From Calidithermus roseus (GTDB taxonomy: Bacteria; Deinococcota; Deinococci; Deinococcales; Thermaceae), in assembly GCF_003574095.1 (NCBI RefSeq), contig NZ_QWLA01000004.1, positions 17,646 to 81,645 on the forward strand: 64,000 bases of DNA. The letters are read 5' to 3'. Made by a program: the position numbers and the translations under genes. The notes beneath the pieces are model-generated. The model searched no databases, had not been told where the DNA came from, and was given only the letters and a program-made list of their open reading frames with translations. Below, one piece after another: positions 8,575 to 17,422 of the stretch; the first letter of the stretch is position 1, and the number at the start of each line of letters is the position of its first letter.

Positions 8575-8780
8575 CTAGGGCTTGCGGGCGATGCGTTGAT
8601 GCCAGTTTAATTGTACTGGCCTCTTACGCCGCGTCTTGCGCCGGTGCTTGCGGCGGCTGGCCAGGTGCCAGGCGCGGCAGTAAGGGCATCGGTAGGCGTA
8701 CATCGAGATGCCATGATCCTTACGGATGCCATACGCGGCTAGGACGGCTTGCTTGTGGTTGTTGTATTGAACAGATCGCG
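8575..8780 (-). pseudogene. Phage zinc-ribbon protein, 5' truncated
   Basis: In the frame ending at TAG 8575-8577 the sequence reads QAVLAAYGIRKDHGISMYAY, then RCPYCRAWHLASRRKHRRKT. The CPYC...WHL pattern is typical of tiny phage zinc-ribbon proteins. An internal ATG at 8703 would give 42 residues, but the family-like sequence continues upstream to about 8780, where no start codon exists and the truncated PIN toxin gene overlaps. The function is unknown; the family is common in phage genomes. Confidence 0.5.
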
Positions 8781-9083
8781 CAGCTCCAGACCCTGGTTCT
8801 GTTGTTTGAGCTGAGCCTGGGCTTTGGCGGCTATTTCGGCAGCCTTGGCATCGAAGGGCAAGTGGTCTATCCCCGCCAGCAATATCTCTCGCTGGCGTCT
8901 GCGTTGCCGGGCCTCTTTACTGCGGGAGTCTCCCACGAGAAACTCCCCCAGCATCAGCTCGTAAAAAGCTACGTCCGCAATGACGACCCGGCTCTTTTGG
9001 AGCCGGGAAAGGGCTTGCAAGGCTTTGGGCTCGAGACGGATGGCTGCAATCAGGAGGTTGGTATCCAGGACATATTTACTCAT
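8739..9083 (-). pseudogene. VapC-type PIN toxin, C-terminally truncated
   Basis: The N-terminal PIN motif DTNLLIAAI and the middle glutamate in FYELMLGEFL are present. The protein should continue past ELRD with an IAA-type helix and a TxN motif. Instead it reads FNTTTTSKPS and stops, because the sequence switches to the phage zinc-ribbon gene at about 8770-8785. Part of the metal site and the last strand are therefore missing and nuclease activity is unlikely. It overlaps its antitoxin gene by 4 bp. Confidence 0.7.
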
Positions 9084-9262
9084 CGAGCGGATTTGCGGCG
9101 GGTCACCTTAGCTAGGGTTTTGGCCTCTTCGTCGGTAAAGGAGTCGAGCAGTTTGGCAACCCACGCTTTCATGGCAGGATCTTCGAATTCATACCTGTCC
9201 AGAACTTCGCTGCGAAGTTGCGGGCGGGTAACTTTACGTTTGGTCAAAGCCTTGACAGCCAT
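9080..9262 (-). CDS. Antitoxin partner of the truncated PIN toxin
   Basis: A 60-residue protein from ATG 9262 (MAVKALTKRKVTRPQLRSEV), rich in charged residues. Size, position and the 4-bp overlap with the PIN gene mark it as a VapB-type antitoxin, though no specific DNA-binding fold is clear. TATGAT lies 6 nt before the ATG, indicating a leaderless transcript. An upstream in-frame ATG at 9283 is less likely. Confidence 0.65.
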   Translation of the reverse strand: MAVKALTKRKVTRPQLRSEVLDRYEFEDPAMKAWVAKLLDSFTDEEAKTLAKVTRRKSAR

Positions 9263-9285
9263 ATATCCATCATAACCCGTCACTA

Positions 9286-9333
9286 TGTCTCGAGGCTGGC
9301 ATGAAACGCTTTGCTGAGTACCTCCGCTTCAGC
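9286..9333 (+). pseudogene. Relic of a second serine-recombinase 5' end
   Basis: Bases 9301-9333 encode MKRFAEYLRFS, the same eleven residues that begin the intact recombinase at 9936, with one synonymous C/T difference. The 15-20 bases upstream are also similar (TCTCGAGGCTGGC against CCTCGAGGGTAGC). After the serine codon the sequence changes abruptly. It shows that two related recombinase-headed elements were stacked at this place. Confidence 0.7.
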
Positions 9334-9340
9334 GCATTGC

Positions 9341-9763
9341 TTACACAGCTGCCCAGTCCTCAATATCCAGCTTCTCAGCCTTTTGCATCGAGGCGAAGTG
9401 TTTCACGTTCCGGGTGAGGAGACTGAAGCCGTAATGGACTGCCGTAGCCCCGATGATCAGGTCTCCTTCCGACATGAGCGCCTGACGACTATTCCTCAGG
9501 CGGGCTTGGTGTCGTGCTGCCACCAGCGCGATGCCCGTGCCGAAGGGCAGTACTGTGAAGTTGTCCAGCCACAGCCGCATAGCCCCGACCCGACCAGGGG
9601 CCCGGTAGTATTCCCCCTCCAGGAGCTCGAAGTAGGTATAGGTGGACAGGAAGAGCTGGTTCTGTCTGAGCTTTTGGAAGGTAGCTACGGCGTTGGCCTC
9701 GCCGCGGAAGTACCCAATGAAAAAGTCGGTGTCCGCGACGTAGTTTTTCTTCGAGCTGATCAT
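9341..9763 (-). CDS. PIN-domain toxin (VapC family)
   Basis: A 140-residue PIN protein expected to cut RNA. The acidic residues are in place: YVADTDFFIGYF at the N-terminus, FELLEGEYY in the middle, EGDLIIGATAV, and the late LLTRNVKHF motif. It is complete, unlike its neighbour at 8739-9083. It overlaps its antitoxin by 4 bp (ATGA) and is transcribed toward the phage remnants, away from the serine recombinase. Confidence 0.85.
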   Translation of the reverse strand: MISSKKNYVADTDFFIGYFRGEANAVATFQKLRQNQLFLSTYTYFELLEGEYYRAPGRVGAMRLWLDNFTVLPFGTGIALVAARHQARLRNSRQALMSEGDLIIGATAVHYGFSLLTRNVKHFASMQKAEKLDIEDWAAV

Positions 9764-9921
9764 CGTTTTTTGGTCGGCTTCAGCTCCCTGATGGCCTTCT
9801 CCAGCTCGTCGGCTTCGCGGGGCGTGAACTTGGGGGCCTGGCTATGGATGCGCTCCATGTTGGGGTCTGCCCAAGCGCTGGGTTTTTCGGCCTTGGTTTT
9901 CGCTCTTGCCTTGCCAGCCAT
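9760..9921 (-). CDS. Small antitoxin of the PIN toxin
   Basis: A 53-residue protein (MAGKARAKTKAEKPSAWADP, ending ELKPTKKR) with a basic N-terminus and a helical acidic C-terminal half. Its TGA overlaps the toxin ATG, the usual antitoxin-toxin layout. TACCCT lies 6 nt before the ATG, so a leaderless start is likely. The recombinase ATG is only 14 bp away in the opposite direction, so the two promoters must overlap the neighbouring coding regions. Confidence 0.65.
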   Translation of the reverse strand: MAGKARAKTKAEKPSAWADPNMERIHSQAPKFTPREADELEKAIRELKPTKKR

Positions 9922-9935
9922 GCCTCGAGGGTAGC

Positions 9936-11294
9936 ATGAAACGCTTCGCTGAGTACCTCCGCTTCAGCTCATCCCCCCAGGACAAGCTCTCTTCGCCCGA
10001 AGCCCACCAGCGTGAGAACCGGGCCTACGTCGAGCGGGTGGGCGGGGTGATCGTCGCCACCTACCGCGACACCATCAGCGGGCGGGTGAGGGAGCGGGCC
10101 GGGCTCGATCAGCTCCTTGCAGACTGTAAACGGGGGCTCTTCGACGCGGTGGTGATCTACGACATCACCCGCGCGGGCCGCAAGGCGCTGGTGACCCACC
10201 AGATAGCCGAAGAGATCGTTTCAGCGGGGGTCGAGCTGCACAGCACCCTACACGGACAGTACCAGTTCGATGACGAGATGGGCGAGTTCCGCTTTGGCGC
10301 GGATGCCCTCTTTGCCCAGGTGGACTACCGGCGCACGGTGCGGCGGCTCTACGATGCCAGAATCCAGGCGGCTATGCGGGGAGAGGTCGCCCCCACAGGG
10401 CGGGTGCCCCTGGGCCTACGGCGCACCTACCACCCTCTGACCGGCAAGAGCCGTCTCGAGATCGACCCTGAGGGCCAAGAGTTGGCCCTGCGAATCTTCA
10501 GGATGTTCGACCAGGGGATGACCGCCTCTGCCATCGCGGAGACGCTACACCGCGAGGGGGCTCCCACGGCCCAGGGCGGGATATGGGACAAGGCCACCAT
10601 CCTGCGGATGCTGCGAAATCGCGCCTTCGTGGGCGAGTGGACCCATCGCTACCGGCGCAAGAAGGGCGGGCCGATCACCGTGACGGTGAAGATCCCCCAG
10701 GTGATTCCCACTGAACTGTTCGAGCGGGTGCAGCTCCGGCTGGCCACCCTCAAGCGGGGCGGGCCTCCCATGTCTCGGCTCGAGATTCTGCCCTTTACGG
10801 GGATGTTGTTCTGCCACTGCGGGATGCGGCTATCATTGCAGGGGAACCGCCGCTATCCTGGGAGCATCGTGGCGAAGTGCCGCAACCGCAAATGTGGGGG
10901 GATTGGGCGGGCCTACTACCGCGAGTTGCACGCGGCCTGCATCGCCCTCGCCAGCGGGGCCATCAAAGCCAAGGTGCGTCGGTTAGAGGCATGGCCCCCC
11001 GCCGAGACCTCGAGACCTGACCCAGCCAGGAAGGCGGCTGTGGTGAAGCGCATTGAGCGGATCAAGGCCATGATCGAGGCCGGCATCTATTCCATCGAAG
11101 AGGGGAGGGCCCGGCTCGAGGCAGCACGGGCGGAGTTGGCCAGCCTCGAGGTGCCCAGCTCGCCCGGCCCCAGGTTGATGAAGGTACGGCTCCCTAAGAC
11201 CGCAGACCCGGCTTTGCTGCGTAAGGCCGGGGTCTGCTTCGTGGTGTATCCAAATCGAGAAATCGTCATGCGTGTGTGCTTTAGCATGAGTTGA
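9936..11294 (+). CDS. Large serine recombinase (phage-type integrase)
   Basis: A 452-residue site-specific recombinase. The N-terminal resolvase domain carries the nucleophile serine in YLRFSSSPQDKLSSPEAHQ (about Ser11) and the arginines of VRERAGLDQLL. Next come the recombinase domain (GRVPLGLRR) and a zinc ribbon (FCHCG...CRNRKCGG), then a coiled-coil helix typical of large serine integrases. I chose ATG 9936; the in-frame start 30 bases upstream lies within the antitoxin region. It presumably integrated the phage element whose remnants lie to its left. Confidence 0.88.
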   Translation: MKRFAEYLRFSSSPQDKLSSPEAHQRENRAYVERVGGVIVATYRDTISGRVRERAGLDQLLADCKRGLFDAVVIYDITRAGRKALVTHQIAEEIVSAGVELHSTLHGQYQFDDEMGEFRFGADALFAQVDYRRTVRRLYDARIQAAMRGEVAPTGRVPLGLRRTYHPLTGKSRLEIDPEGQELALRIFRMFDQGMTASAIAETLHREGAPTAQGGIWDKATILRMLRNRAFVGEWTHRYRRKKGGPITVTVKIPQVIPTELFERVQLRLATLKRGGPPMSRLEILPFTGMLFCHCGMRLSLQGNRRYPGSIVAKCRNRKCGGIGRAYYRELHAACIALASGAIKAKVRRLEAWPPAETSRPDPARKAAVVKRIERIKAMIEAGIYSIEEGRARLEAARAELASLEVPSSPGPRLMKVRLPKTADPALLRKAGVCFVVYPNREIVMRVCFSMS

Positions 11295-11417
11295 TGTATA
11301 CGAGTTGCAATTCCGCGAGGAGGGAGAAGCGGAACCTTCCCGCAGACCATGAGCCGGACTGTCAGCGGAGTTGAAAAGGGCGGGCTACTGGCCCACCCCT
11401 GCAAAAGGTGCCGATAG

Positions 11418-11460
11418 TCGCTCGCGTTTGGCGTTTGGTATTCAGCTATAGGCTAGCGAA
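11418..11460. repeat. Intergenic repeat (GGCGTTTGG units)
   Basis: GCGTTTGGCGTTTGG, followed by CTATAGGCTAGCG. Similar GCGTTTAGCGTTTGGCG words occur at 30890-30905 and 31849-31872. Confidence 0.5.
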
Positions 11461-11880
11461 CTACTCCTTCAGCGCTTCCTCGAGCGTGTTCCACGCCAGC
11501 GTGGCGCACTTGACCCGCGCGTGCAGCTTGTGTACCCCGGCCAGCGCCCTCAGGTCGCCCAGCTCGGGCGCAGGCTCGGCTCCGTCCACGATCATAGCCT
11601 TGAACTTCCGGGTCAGCTCGAGCGCCTCTGGAGGGGTCTTGCCCTTGATGAGCTCGCTCATCAGCGAGGCCGAGGTCATGCTGATGGCGCAGCCTTGGCC
11701 CTGCCAGGCGGCTTCGGCGATGCGCCCGTCCTCCAGGCGCAGATAAAGCTCCAGGCTGTCGCCACAGGAGGGGTTGACGCCGGGCATTTTCACGCTGGCG
11801 CCCTCGAGGGTGCGGAAGTTGAGGGGGTGCTTGTAGTGGCGCAGCAGGATTTCCTTGTAGAGTTCCTCGAGCAGCTTCAT
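11461..11880 (-). CDS. sufU: SufU, sulfur-transfer protein of Fe-S assembly
   Basis: A 139-residue IscU-like protein. It accepts sulfur from SufS and passes it to the SufBCD scaffold; in bacteria lacking SufE its zinc site activates SufS. Conserved ligands are Cys39 and Asp41 (PSCGD), Cys64 (GQGCAIS) and Cys125 (KCATLAW). The short insertion before the last cysteine is typical of SufU rather than IscU. It is the last gene of the suf operon, 9 bp after sufS. Confidence 0.92.
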   Translation of the reverse strand: MKLLEELYKEILLRHYKHPLNFRTLEGASVKMPGVNPSCGDSLELYLRLEDGRIAEAAWQGQGCAISMTSASLMSELIKGKTPPEALELTRKFKAMIVDGAEPAPELGDLRALAGVHKLHARVKCATLAWNTLEEALKE

Positions 11881-11889
11881 TGCGTCCCC

Positions 11890-13113
11890 CTACAGCCAGT
11901 CCTTGAAGAACTCCCGCACCTGCTTGAGCCCCTCGATGAAGCGGTCCACTTCCTCGAAGGTGGTGTAGAGGTAGAAGCTGGCCCTGGCGGTCGAGGCCAG
12001 GCCCAGCTTGCGGTGCAGGGGTTGGGCGCAGTGGTGCCCGGCTCGCACCGCGATGCCGTACTGGTCGAGGGCGCAGGCCACGTCGTGGGCGTGCAGGCTG
12101 CCCAGGCTGAAGGCCACCACCCCGCCCCGGTCTTTCCCGCGCGGGCCGAAGGTGCGCACCTCGGGGAGTTCCTCGTCGAGGCGCTTGAGGCAGTACTCGA
12201 CCAGGGCGCGGTCGTGCTGCCAGATCTGCTCCATCCCCACGCCCATCAGGTACTCCGCAGCGGCTCCCAGGGCGATAGCCTCGGCGATGGGCGGGGTTCC
12301 GGCCTCGAAGCGCTGGGGCGGCCTGGCATAGCTCGAGCGGTCGACGTGCACCTCCAGGATCATCTCCCCCCCGCCCAGGAAGGGGGGAAGCTCCTGCAGG
12401 ACTTCGGCGCGGCCCCACAGCACCCCAGCCCCCGTCGGGCCGCACATCTTGTGCCCGGAGAAGGCGAAGAAGTCGGCTCCCAGGGCCTTGACGTCGATGG
12501 GCATGTGAGGTGCGGACTGGGCCCCGTCCACCACCACCAGCGCGCCTGCGGCTTTGGCCCGGCGGGCCACCTCGGCCACCGGGTTGACCGTGCCCAGCAC
12601 GTTGGACATGTGCACCAGGCTCACCACCTTCACCCGCTCGGTGAGGAGTTCATCCAAAGCGCAGAGCTCGAGCCGCCCCTCGGGAGTGAGGGGAATGGCC
12701 TTGATGCGGGCCCCGGTGCGCTGGGCGACGAGGTGCCAGGGCACTAAGTTGGCGTGGTGCTCCATCTCGCTGAGCAGGATTTCGTCGCCTTCGCGCAGGT
12801 TGTGCAGGCCCCAGGCGTAGGCCACCAGGTTGAGCGCCTCGGTGGTGTTGCGCACAAAGATCACCTCTTCGGGCTGTGCCCCGATGAAGCGGGCCAGGGT
12901 GTGGCGGGCCTGCTCGTAGGCGTCGGTGGCGGCTAAGGAGAGCGAGTAGGCTCCCCGGTGGACGTTGGCGTAGGACTCGCGGTAGAAGCGCTCCAGCGCT
13001 TCGATGACGGCCTGGGGCTTCTGGCTGCTGGCGGTGGAGTCGAGGTAGACCAGATCGGGCTTTCCCACGATCAGCGGGAAGTCCTGACGGACGGACTCGA
13101 GGGTGAGGGGCAT
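11890..13113 (-). CDS. sufS: Cysteine desulfurase SufS
   Basis: A 407-residue PLP enzyme that removes sulfur from cysteine for Fe-S clusters. The PLP lysine lies in FSGHKMCGPTG and the catalytic cysteine in RAGHHCAQPLH, the short active-site loop of group II desulfurases. The N-terminus reads MPLTLESVRQDFPLIVGKPD. It follows the Rieske gene after about 150 bp containing a 9-bp hairpin, and sufU follows directly. Confidence 0.95.
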   Translation of the reverse strand: MPLTLESVRQDFPLIVGKPDLVYLDSTASSQKPQAVIEALERFYRESYANVHRGAYSLSLAATDAYEQARHTLARFIGAQPEEVIFVRNTTEALNLVAYAWGLHNLREGDEILLSEMEHHANLVPWHLVAQRTGARIKAIPLTPEGRLELCALDELLTERVKVVSLVHMSNVLGTVNPVAEVARRAKAAGALVVVDGAQSAPHMPIDVKALGADFFAFSGHKMCGPTGAGVLWGRAEVLQELPPFLGGGEMILEVHVDRSSYARPPQRFEAGTPPIAEAIALGAAAEYLMGVGMEQIWQHDRALVEYCLKRLDEELPEVRTFGPRGKDRGGVVAFSLGSLHAHDVACALDQYGIAVRAGHHCAQPLHRKLGLASTARASFYLYTTFEEVDRFIEGLKQVREFFKDWL

Positions 13114-13175
13114 CTTCGTCTCCCTTGGGGCTATGGCTTGAATTCTACCCGCATCTGTCGGGACCGGTATGTGAT

Positions 13176-13203
13176 GGCCCCCTTCAGCTTAGGCAAGGGG
13201 GCC
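13176..13203. repeat. Hairpin between the Rieske gene and sufS
   Basis: GGCCCCCTT and AAGGGGGCC form a perfect 9-bp stem with a 10-nt loop in the suf operon leader of sufS. No T-run follows. It could modulate processing or read-through. Confidence 0.5.
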
Positions 13204-13264
13204 AGGGACGTTTGTCGGAGCTTTTTGCCCGGGTTTAGCCCGGCCCCTTGGTGCTGCGCGGTGG

Positions 13265-13567
13265 TCAGATCTCGAGCCAGACCTTCCCGTCCTCCAACTT
13301 GGCCTTATAGGCTTTTACCGGGCGTGGGGCGGGCATGGTCTGCTTGCCGGTGCGGATGTCGAACTTGGCCCCGTGACGGGTGCATTGGATGGTGTAGCCC
13401 TCGAGCGGTCCGTCGGAGAGCGGGTTCTTGTCGTGGGTACAGATGTCGGAGATGGCGAAGACTTCCTCGCCCACGAGCAGCAGAAGCACCGGGGTCTTCT
13501 CACCCTCCACCCTGACCACCAGGCGGCCATTCTCGAACTCTTCGGCAGTGGCGACGGGGATCCACAT
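13265..13567 (-). CDS. Rieske-type [2Fe-2S] ferredoxin
   Basis: A 100-residue Rieske domain protein. The cluster ligands are Cys43 and His45 (CTHDKN) and Cys62 and His65 (CTRHG). It is a cytosolic, NirD- or dioxygenase-type ferredoxin without signal sequence. Lying between sufD and sufS, it may supply electrons for cluster assembly, a common arrangement in Thermales and Actinobacteria. That role is inferred from position. Confidence 0.92.
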   Translation of the reverse strand: MWIPVATAEEFENGRLVVRVEGEKTPVLLLLVGEEVFAISDICTHDKNPLSDGPLEGYTIQCTRHGAKFDIRTGKQTMPAPRPVKAYKAKLEDGKVWLEI

Positions 13568-13619
13568 AGCGAAGTTAAACGCTAAAACCCTGATCTTCTC
13601 TGGCGTTCGGCCTTAGGCA

Positions 13620-14969
13620 TTAGAGCTTGACCTTCTCCTCGATGATCCCCTCGATGTGCTGACGCAGCGGCTCGATGGGGATGCGGGTAAGCACGTCGGC
13701 GAGGTGGGCCTTGACCAGGATTTGCTGCCCGACGTGCCGGGGCAGGCCGCGGCTCATGAGGTAGAACAGCTGCATCGCGTCGACGGGGGCGGTGGAGGAG
13801 CCGTGCGAGCACTTGACGTCGTTGGCACCGATCTCGAGCTGCGGCACGCTGTCGGCGCGGGCGTCGGGGGAGAGCAGCAGGTTGCGGTTGGTCTGGTAGG
13901 CGTCGGTCTTCTGCGCGCCGGGCTCGAGCTTGATCAGCCCCGCATACACCGTGCGGCTGCGGTCCTTGGCCGCGCCCTTGTAGAGCACGTCGGAATAGGC
14001 GTGGTCGGCGACGTGGTGCTGGAGGGTGTAGTGGTCGACGTGCTGATTGCCGGCGGTGAAGTACAGGCCCAGCATCTCCGAGTACGAGCCCGCCCCCAGC
14101 ATCTGCGACTGCACCTCGGCGCGGCTGATGGTTGCCCCCATGTTGACCACCAGGTCGTTGAGGGTGGCGTCGCGGCCTAAGTGAGCCCGCTGGCGGTGGA
14201 AGTGGTAGAAGCCCTCCCCCAGGGTCTGGATGTGGGCGTGGCGCACCCTGGCCCCGCTGCCGAGCACCAGCTCGGTGGCCGAGAGGTTGACCGAGGCCGG
14301 TACTTTCGTAGGGGAGATGTATTCCTCGATGTAGACCGCCTGGCTGTTGGCCTCGCTGACGATGAGGGTACGGCCCACCGACAGCGCGTTGCCCCCTAGG
14401 TACTTGAACACCCCCAGGGGCTTGGAGAACTCCACGCCCTGCGGCACGTAGAGAAAGACCCCGTGGGTGAAGAGCGCGCTGCCCAGGGCGGGAATCTTGC
14501 TGTTTTCAGGACGGTTCTTCTGCGAGCCCACCAAGTCGGAGGCATTCACCGTCTTGAACAGCGCCCCCTGCACCTGCTTGGGGTGGGACTTCAGCGCCTC
14601 GTGCAGGCTGGTGAGCACCACGCCCTGCCGCGTGAGTTCCTCGGGGAGTTCGGCGTAGACCAGTTGGGGTCCCACGAATACCACGAAGCCCGCCAGGTCG
14701 GCCTGGGCAATGCGGGCCTGCACGGCCTCGGGCAGCTCCTCGCGGGTGCGCAGGGGGACGTCGGTGGGCTCCTCCAGCGGTAGCCCCTCGAAGGGCACCT
14801 CGGTGATGTCGGTGTACTTCCACTCCTCGGTGCGGGTGGTGGGGTAGGGCAGCTTGGCGAAGGTTTCCCAAGCTGCCAGACGCTGCTCGAGCAGCCACTG
14901 GGGCTCGTTCAGCTTCTTGGAGACCTCGAGCACGAGGTCGCGCGAAAGGGTTGAGGTCAACTCCATCAT
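13620..14969 (-). CDS. sufD: Fe-S cluster assembly protein SufD
   Basis: A 449-residue SufBD-family beta-helix protein that forms the SufBC2D scaffold. C-terminal landmarks are KCSHGSSTAPVDAMQLFYL and MSRGLPRHVGQQILV, with the SufD-type histidine of KCSHG. The N-terminus could be either ATG of the MM pair. It follows sufB after 81 bp that contain a GCCGATAGCC-type repeat. Confidence 0.94.
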   Translation of the reverse strand: MMELTSTLSRDLVLEVSKKLNEPQWLLEQRLAAWETFAKLPYPTTRTEEWKYTDITEVPFEGLPLEEPTDVPLRTREELPEAVQARIAQADLAGFVVFVGPQLVYAELPEELTRQGVVLTSLHEALKSHPKQVQGALFKTVNASDLVGSQKNRPENSKIPALGSALFTHGVFLYVPQGVEFSKPLGVFKYLGGNALSVGRTLIVSEANSQAVYIEEYISPTKVPASVNLSATELVLGSGARVRHAHIQTLGEGFYHFHRQRAHLGRDATLNDLVVNMGATISRAEVQSQMLGAGSYSEMLGLYFTAGNQHVDHYTLQHHVADHAYSDVLYKGAAKDRSRTVYAGLIKLEPGAQKTDAYQTNRNLLLSPDARADSVPQLEIGANDVKCSHGSSTAPVDAMQLFYLMSRGLPRHVGQQILVKAHLADVLTRIPIEPLRQHIEGIIEEKVKL

Positions 14970-15050
14970 TTCTCCACAGACATGCTATAGCCGATAGCCG
15001 GTAGCCGACGGCGAGAAGCCTGGTGGCTGACTATCCGCTAAGGAGGGGCT

Positions 15051-16460
15051 TTAGCCCACTGAGCCTTCCATCTCGAGCTCGATGAGCCGGTTGAGCTCGA
15101 CGGCGTACTCCAACGGCAATTCCTTGGCTACGGGCTCGATGAAGCCGCGCACGATCAGGGCGGCGGCTTCGTCCTCGGGCAGGCCGCGGCTTTGCAGGTA
15201 GAAGATCTGCTCGTCGTTGAGGCGGCTCACCGTGGCCTCGTGGCCCACGCTGGCGGTGTCGTCCTCGATCTCCATGTAGGGGTAGGTGTCGGTGCGCGAC
15301 TCCTCGTTGATGAGCAAGGCGTCGCACTCGACGTTGACCTTGACGTGCTTGGCTCCCTCGTACACCTTGATCAGGCCGCGGTAGGAGGAGCGGCCCGCGC
15401 CCTTGGAGATGCTCTTGGAGACGATGGAGCCGCTGGTGTTGGAGGCCGCGAAGATCAGCTTGCCGCCAGCGTCTTGGTGCTGGCCGGTGCTGGCGAAGGC
15501 GATGGAGAGGATGTCGGAGCGGGCCCCTTCTTCGATGAGGTAGGAGGAGGGGTACTTCATGGTGAGCTTGGAGCCCAGGTTGCCGTCGAGCCACATGTGG
15601 TAGGCGTCCTTGTGCACCAGCGCGCGCTGGGTCACGAGGTTGTACATGTTGTGCGACCAGTTCTGGATGGTGGTATAGCGGCTCTTGGCCCCCTCCTTGA
15701 CGATGATCTCGATCACACCGGAGTGGAAGGAGTCGGTGGAGTAGGTGGGCGCGGTGCAGCCTTCGATGTAGTGCATCTCGGCGCCTTCGTCCACGATGAT
15801 GATGGTGCGCTCGAACTGGCCGAGCTCGGCGGTGTTGACGCGGAAGTAAGCCTGCAGGGGCAGCTCCACCTTCACGCCCTTGGGCACGTACACGAAGCTC
15901 CCGCCCGACCACACCGCGCTGTTGAGCGCGGCGAACTTGTTGTCCTCGGGAGGGATCACGGTGGCGAAGTACTCGCGGAAGAGGTCCTCGTGGTGCTTGA
16001 GCCCCTCCTCGATGCTGACGAAGATCACGCCCAGGCGCTGCAACTCCTCCTTGACCTGGTGATAGACCATCTCCGAGTCGTACTGCGCGCCCACCCCGGC
16101 CAGCACCTTGCGCTCGGCCTCGGGGATGCCCAGCCGCTCGTAGGTGCGGCGGATTTCCTCGGGCACCTCGTCCCAGCTCCGGGCGTCGCGGACTTCGGCG
16201 GGCTTGGCGTAGAAGTAAATCTCGTCGAGGTTGAGGCCCGAGAGGTCGCCTCCCCACCTGGGCATGGGCTTGGACTCGAAGATCTCCAGCGCCCTCAAGC
16301 GGAAGTCGAGCATCCACTGGGGTTCGCCCTTGTGGTAGCTGATGGCTTCCACGACCCGGCGGTTCAGGCCCTTCTCGGCCTTGAAGACCGGCTTGACCTC
16401 GTCGACGAAGCCGTATTTGTATTCGCTGCCAATGGTGGCGACATCGAAGTTATCGGACAT
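15051..16460 (-). CDS. sufB: Fe-S cluster assembly protein SufB
   Basis: A 469-residue scaffold subunit. It begins with YKYGFVDEVKPVFKAEKGLN and carries the central segments MHYIEGCTAPTYS and HNMYNLVTQRAL, and the C-terminal NDEQIFYLQSRGLPEDEAAA typical of SufB. It builds the nascent cluster with SufC and SufD. The 138-bp gap to sufC is filled with GAAAAGGCGAAAAGG-type repeats before a GGAGGAA ribosome site. Confidence 0.95.
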   Translation of the reverse strand: MSDNFDVATIGSEYKYGFVDEVKPVFKAEKGLNRRVVEAISYHKGEPQWMLDFRLRALEIFESKPMPRWGGDLSGLNLDEIYFYAKPAEVRDARSWDEVPEEIRRTYERLGIPEAERKVLAGVGAQYDSEMVYHQVKEELQRLGVIFVSIEEGLKHHEDLFREYFATVIPPEDNKFAALNSAVWSGGSFVYVPKGVKVELPLQAYFRVNTAELGQFERTIIIVDEGAEMHYIEGCTAPTYSTDSFHSGVIEIIVKEGAKSRYTTIQNWSHNMYNLVTQRALVHKDAYHMWLDGNLGSKLTMKYPSSYLIEEGARSDILSIAFASTGQHQDAGGKLIFAASNTSGSIVSKSISKGAGRSSYRGLIKVYEGAKHVKVNVECDALLINEESRTDTYPYMEIEDDTASVGHEATVSRLNDEQIFYLQSRGLPEDEAAALIVRGFIEPVAKELPLEYAVELNRLIELEMEGSVG

Positions 16461-16598
16461 CTTTGGGTTCCTCCGGTAGAGCCAGAAGGCGAAAAGGTGA
16501 AAAGGCGAAAAGCAGCGGTGAAGCCCTTAGCTTTCCCTTTTGACCTTTTTCCCTTTTTACCTCCCAGCTTTGTAGCCCTTGCCAGCTCTCCGTGCGGG

Positions 16599-17357
16599 TC
16601 AGCTCCCAGTCACGACGAGTTCTTTGACCCACTCGTAGCCCTCGGCCTCGAGCTTGAGGGCCAGCTCGGGCCCGCCCGAGGTCACGATGCGGCCATCCAC
16701 CATCACGTGAACCACATCAGGGATGATGTAATTCAGCAGGCGCTGGTAGTGGGTGATGATCAGCGCGGCAAAGTTGGGGGAGCGCATGGCGTTGACGCCC
16801 TTGGCCACGACCTTAAGAGCGTCGATGTCCAGACCCGAGTCGGTCTCGTCCAGGATGGCGTAGGTGGGCTCGAGGACCATGAGCTGCAGGATCTCGTTAC
16901 GCTTCTTCTCCCCACCCGAGAAGCCGTCGTTGAGGTAGCGCGTGAGGATGCTCTCGTCCCACTCCAGCACCTCCAGCGCTTTCTGGAGCTTGTTGTAAAA
17001 CTCCATCACGCTCACTTCCTCGCCTTTGCGGGCCTGCAAGGCCAGCCGCAGGAAGTTGGCGTTGGTCACGCCGGGCACCTCGACGGGGTATTGGAAGGCC
17101 AGGAACAACCCCTTGCGGGCACGCTCATCGGGCTCCATCTCCATGATGTTCTCGCCGTCCACCAGGATTTCACCCTTCTCGATGGTGTAGCTGGGGTCTC
17201 CGGCGATGATTTTGCCCAGTGTGCTCTTGCCCGCTCCGTTGGGGCCCATAATGGCGTGCACCTGGCCCCTGGGGACCACCAGGTTCACGCCCTTGAGGAT
17301 TTGTTCGCCGCCTTCGATGGAAGCGTAGAGGTTCCTGATCTCGAGCTGGTTTGCCAT
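16599..17357 (-). CDS. sufC: Fe-S assembly ATPase SufC
   Basis: A 252-residue ABC-type ATPase of the SufBC2D complex. Walker A is [20 protein letters not shown], the signature [15 protein letters not shown], and Walker [20 protein letters not shown]. The protein is close to the family's usual length. It heads the operon; CGGAGGAAAAC precedes the ATG, and a palindrome and AT-rich promoter region lie upstream. Confidence 0.95.
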   Translation of the reverse strand: MANQLEIRNLYASIEGGEQILKGVNLVVPRGQVHAIMGPNGAGKSTLGKIIAGDPSYTIEKGEILVDGENIMEMEPDERARKGLFLAFQYPVEVPGVTNANFLRLALQARKGEEVSVMEFYNKLQKALEVLEWDESILTRYLNDGFSGGEKKRNEILQLMVLEPTYAILDETDSGLDIDALKVVAKGVNAMRSPNFAALIITHYQRLLNYIIPDVVHVMVDGRIVTSGGPELALKLEAEGYEWVKELVVTGS

Positions 17358-17422
17358 CTGTTTTCCTCCGTGGGGCTGACCGGCAACGACTTATTGCAAA
17401 CCGTTACCAATAGCAATAAGAG

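Noticed and set aside
13209..13260. CCGGG-CTAAA-CCCGG stem near GCTTTTTGCC as a terminator before sufS
   Set aside because: In the operon's direction the stem is followed by A residues, not T, so it is not a classical terminator.
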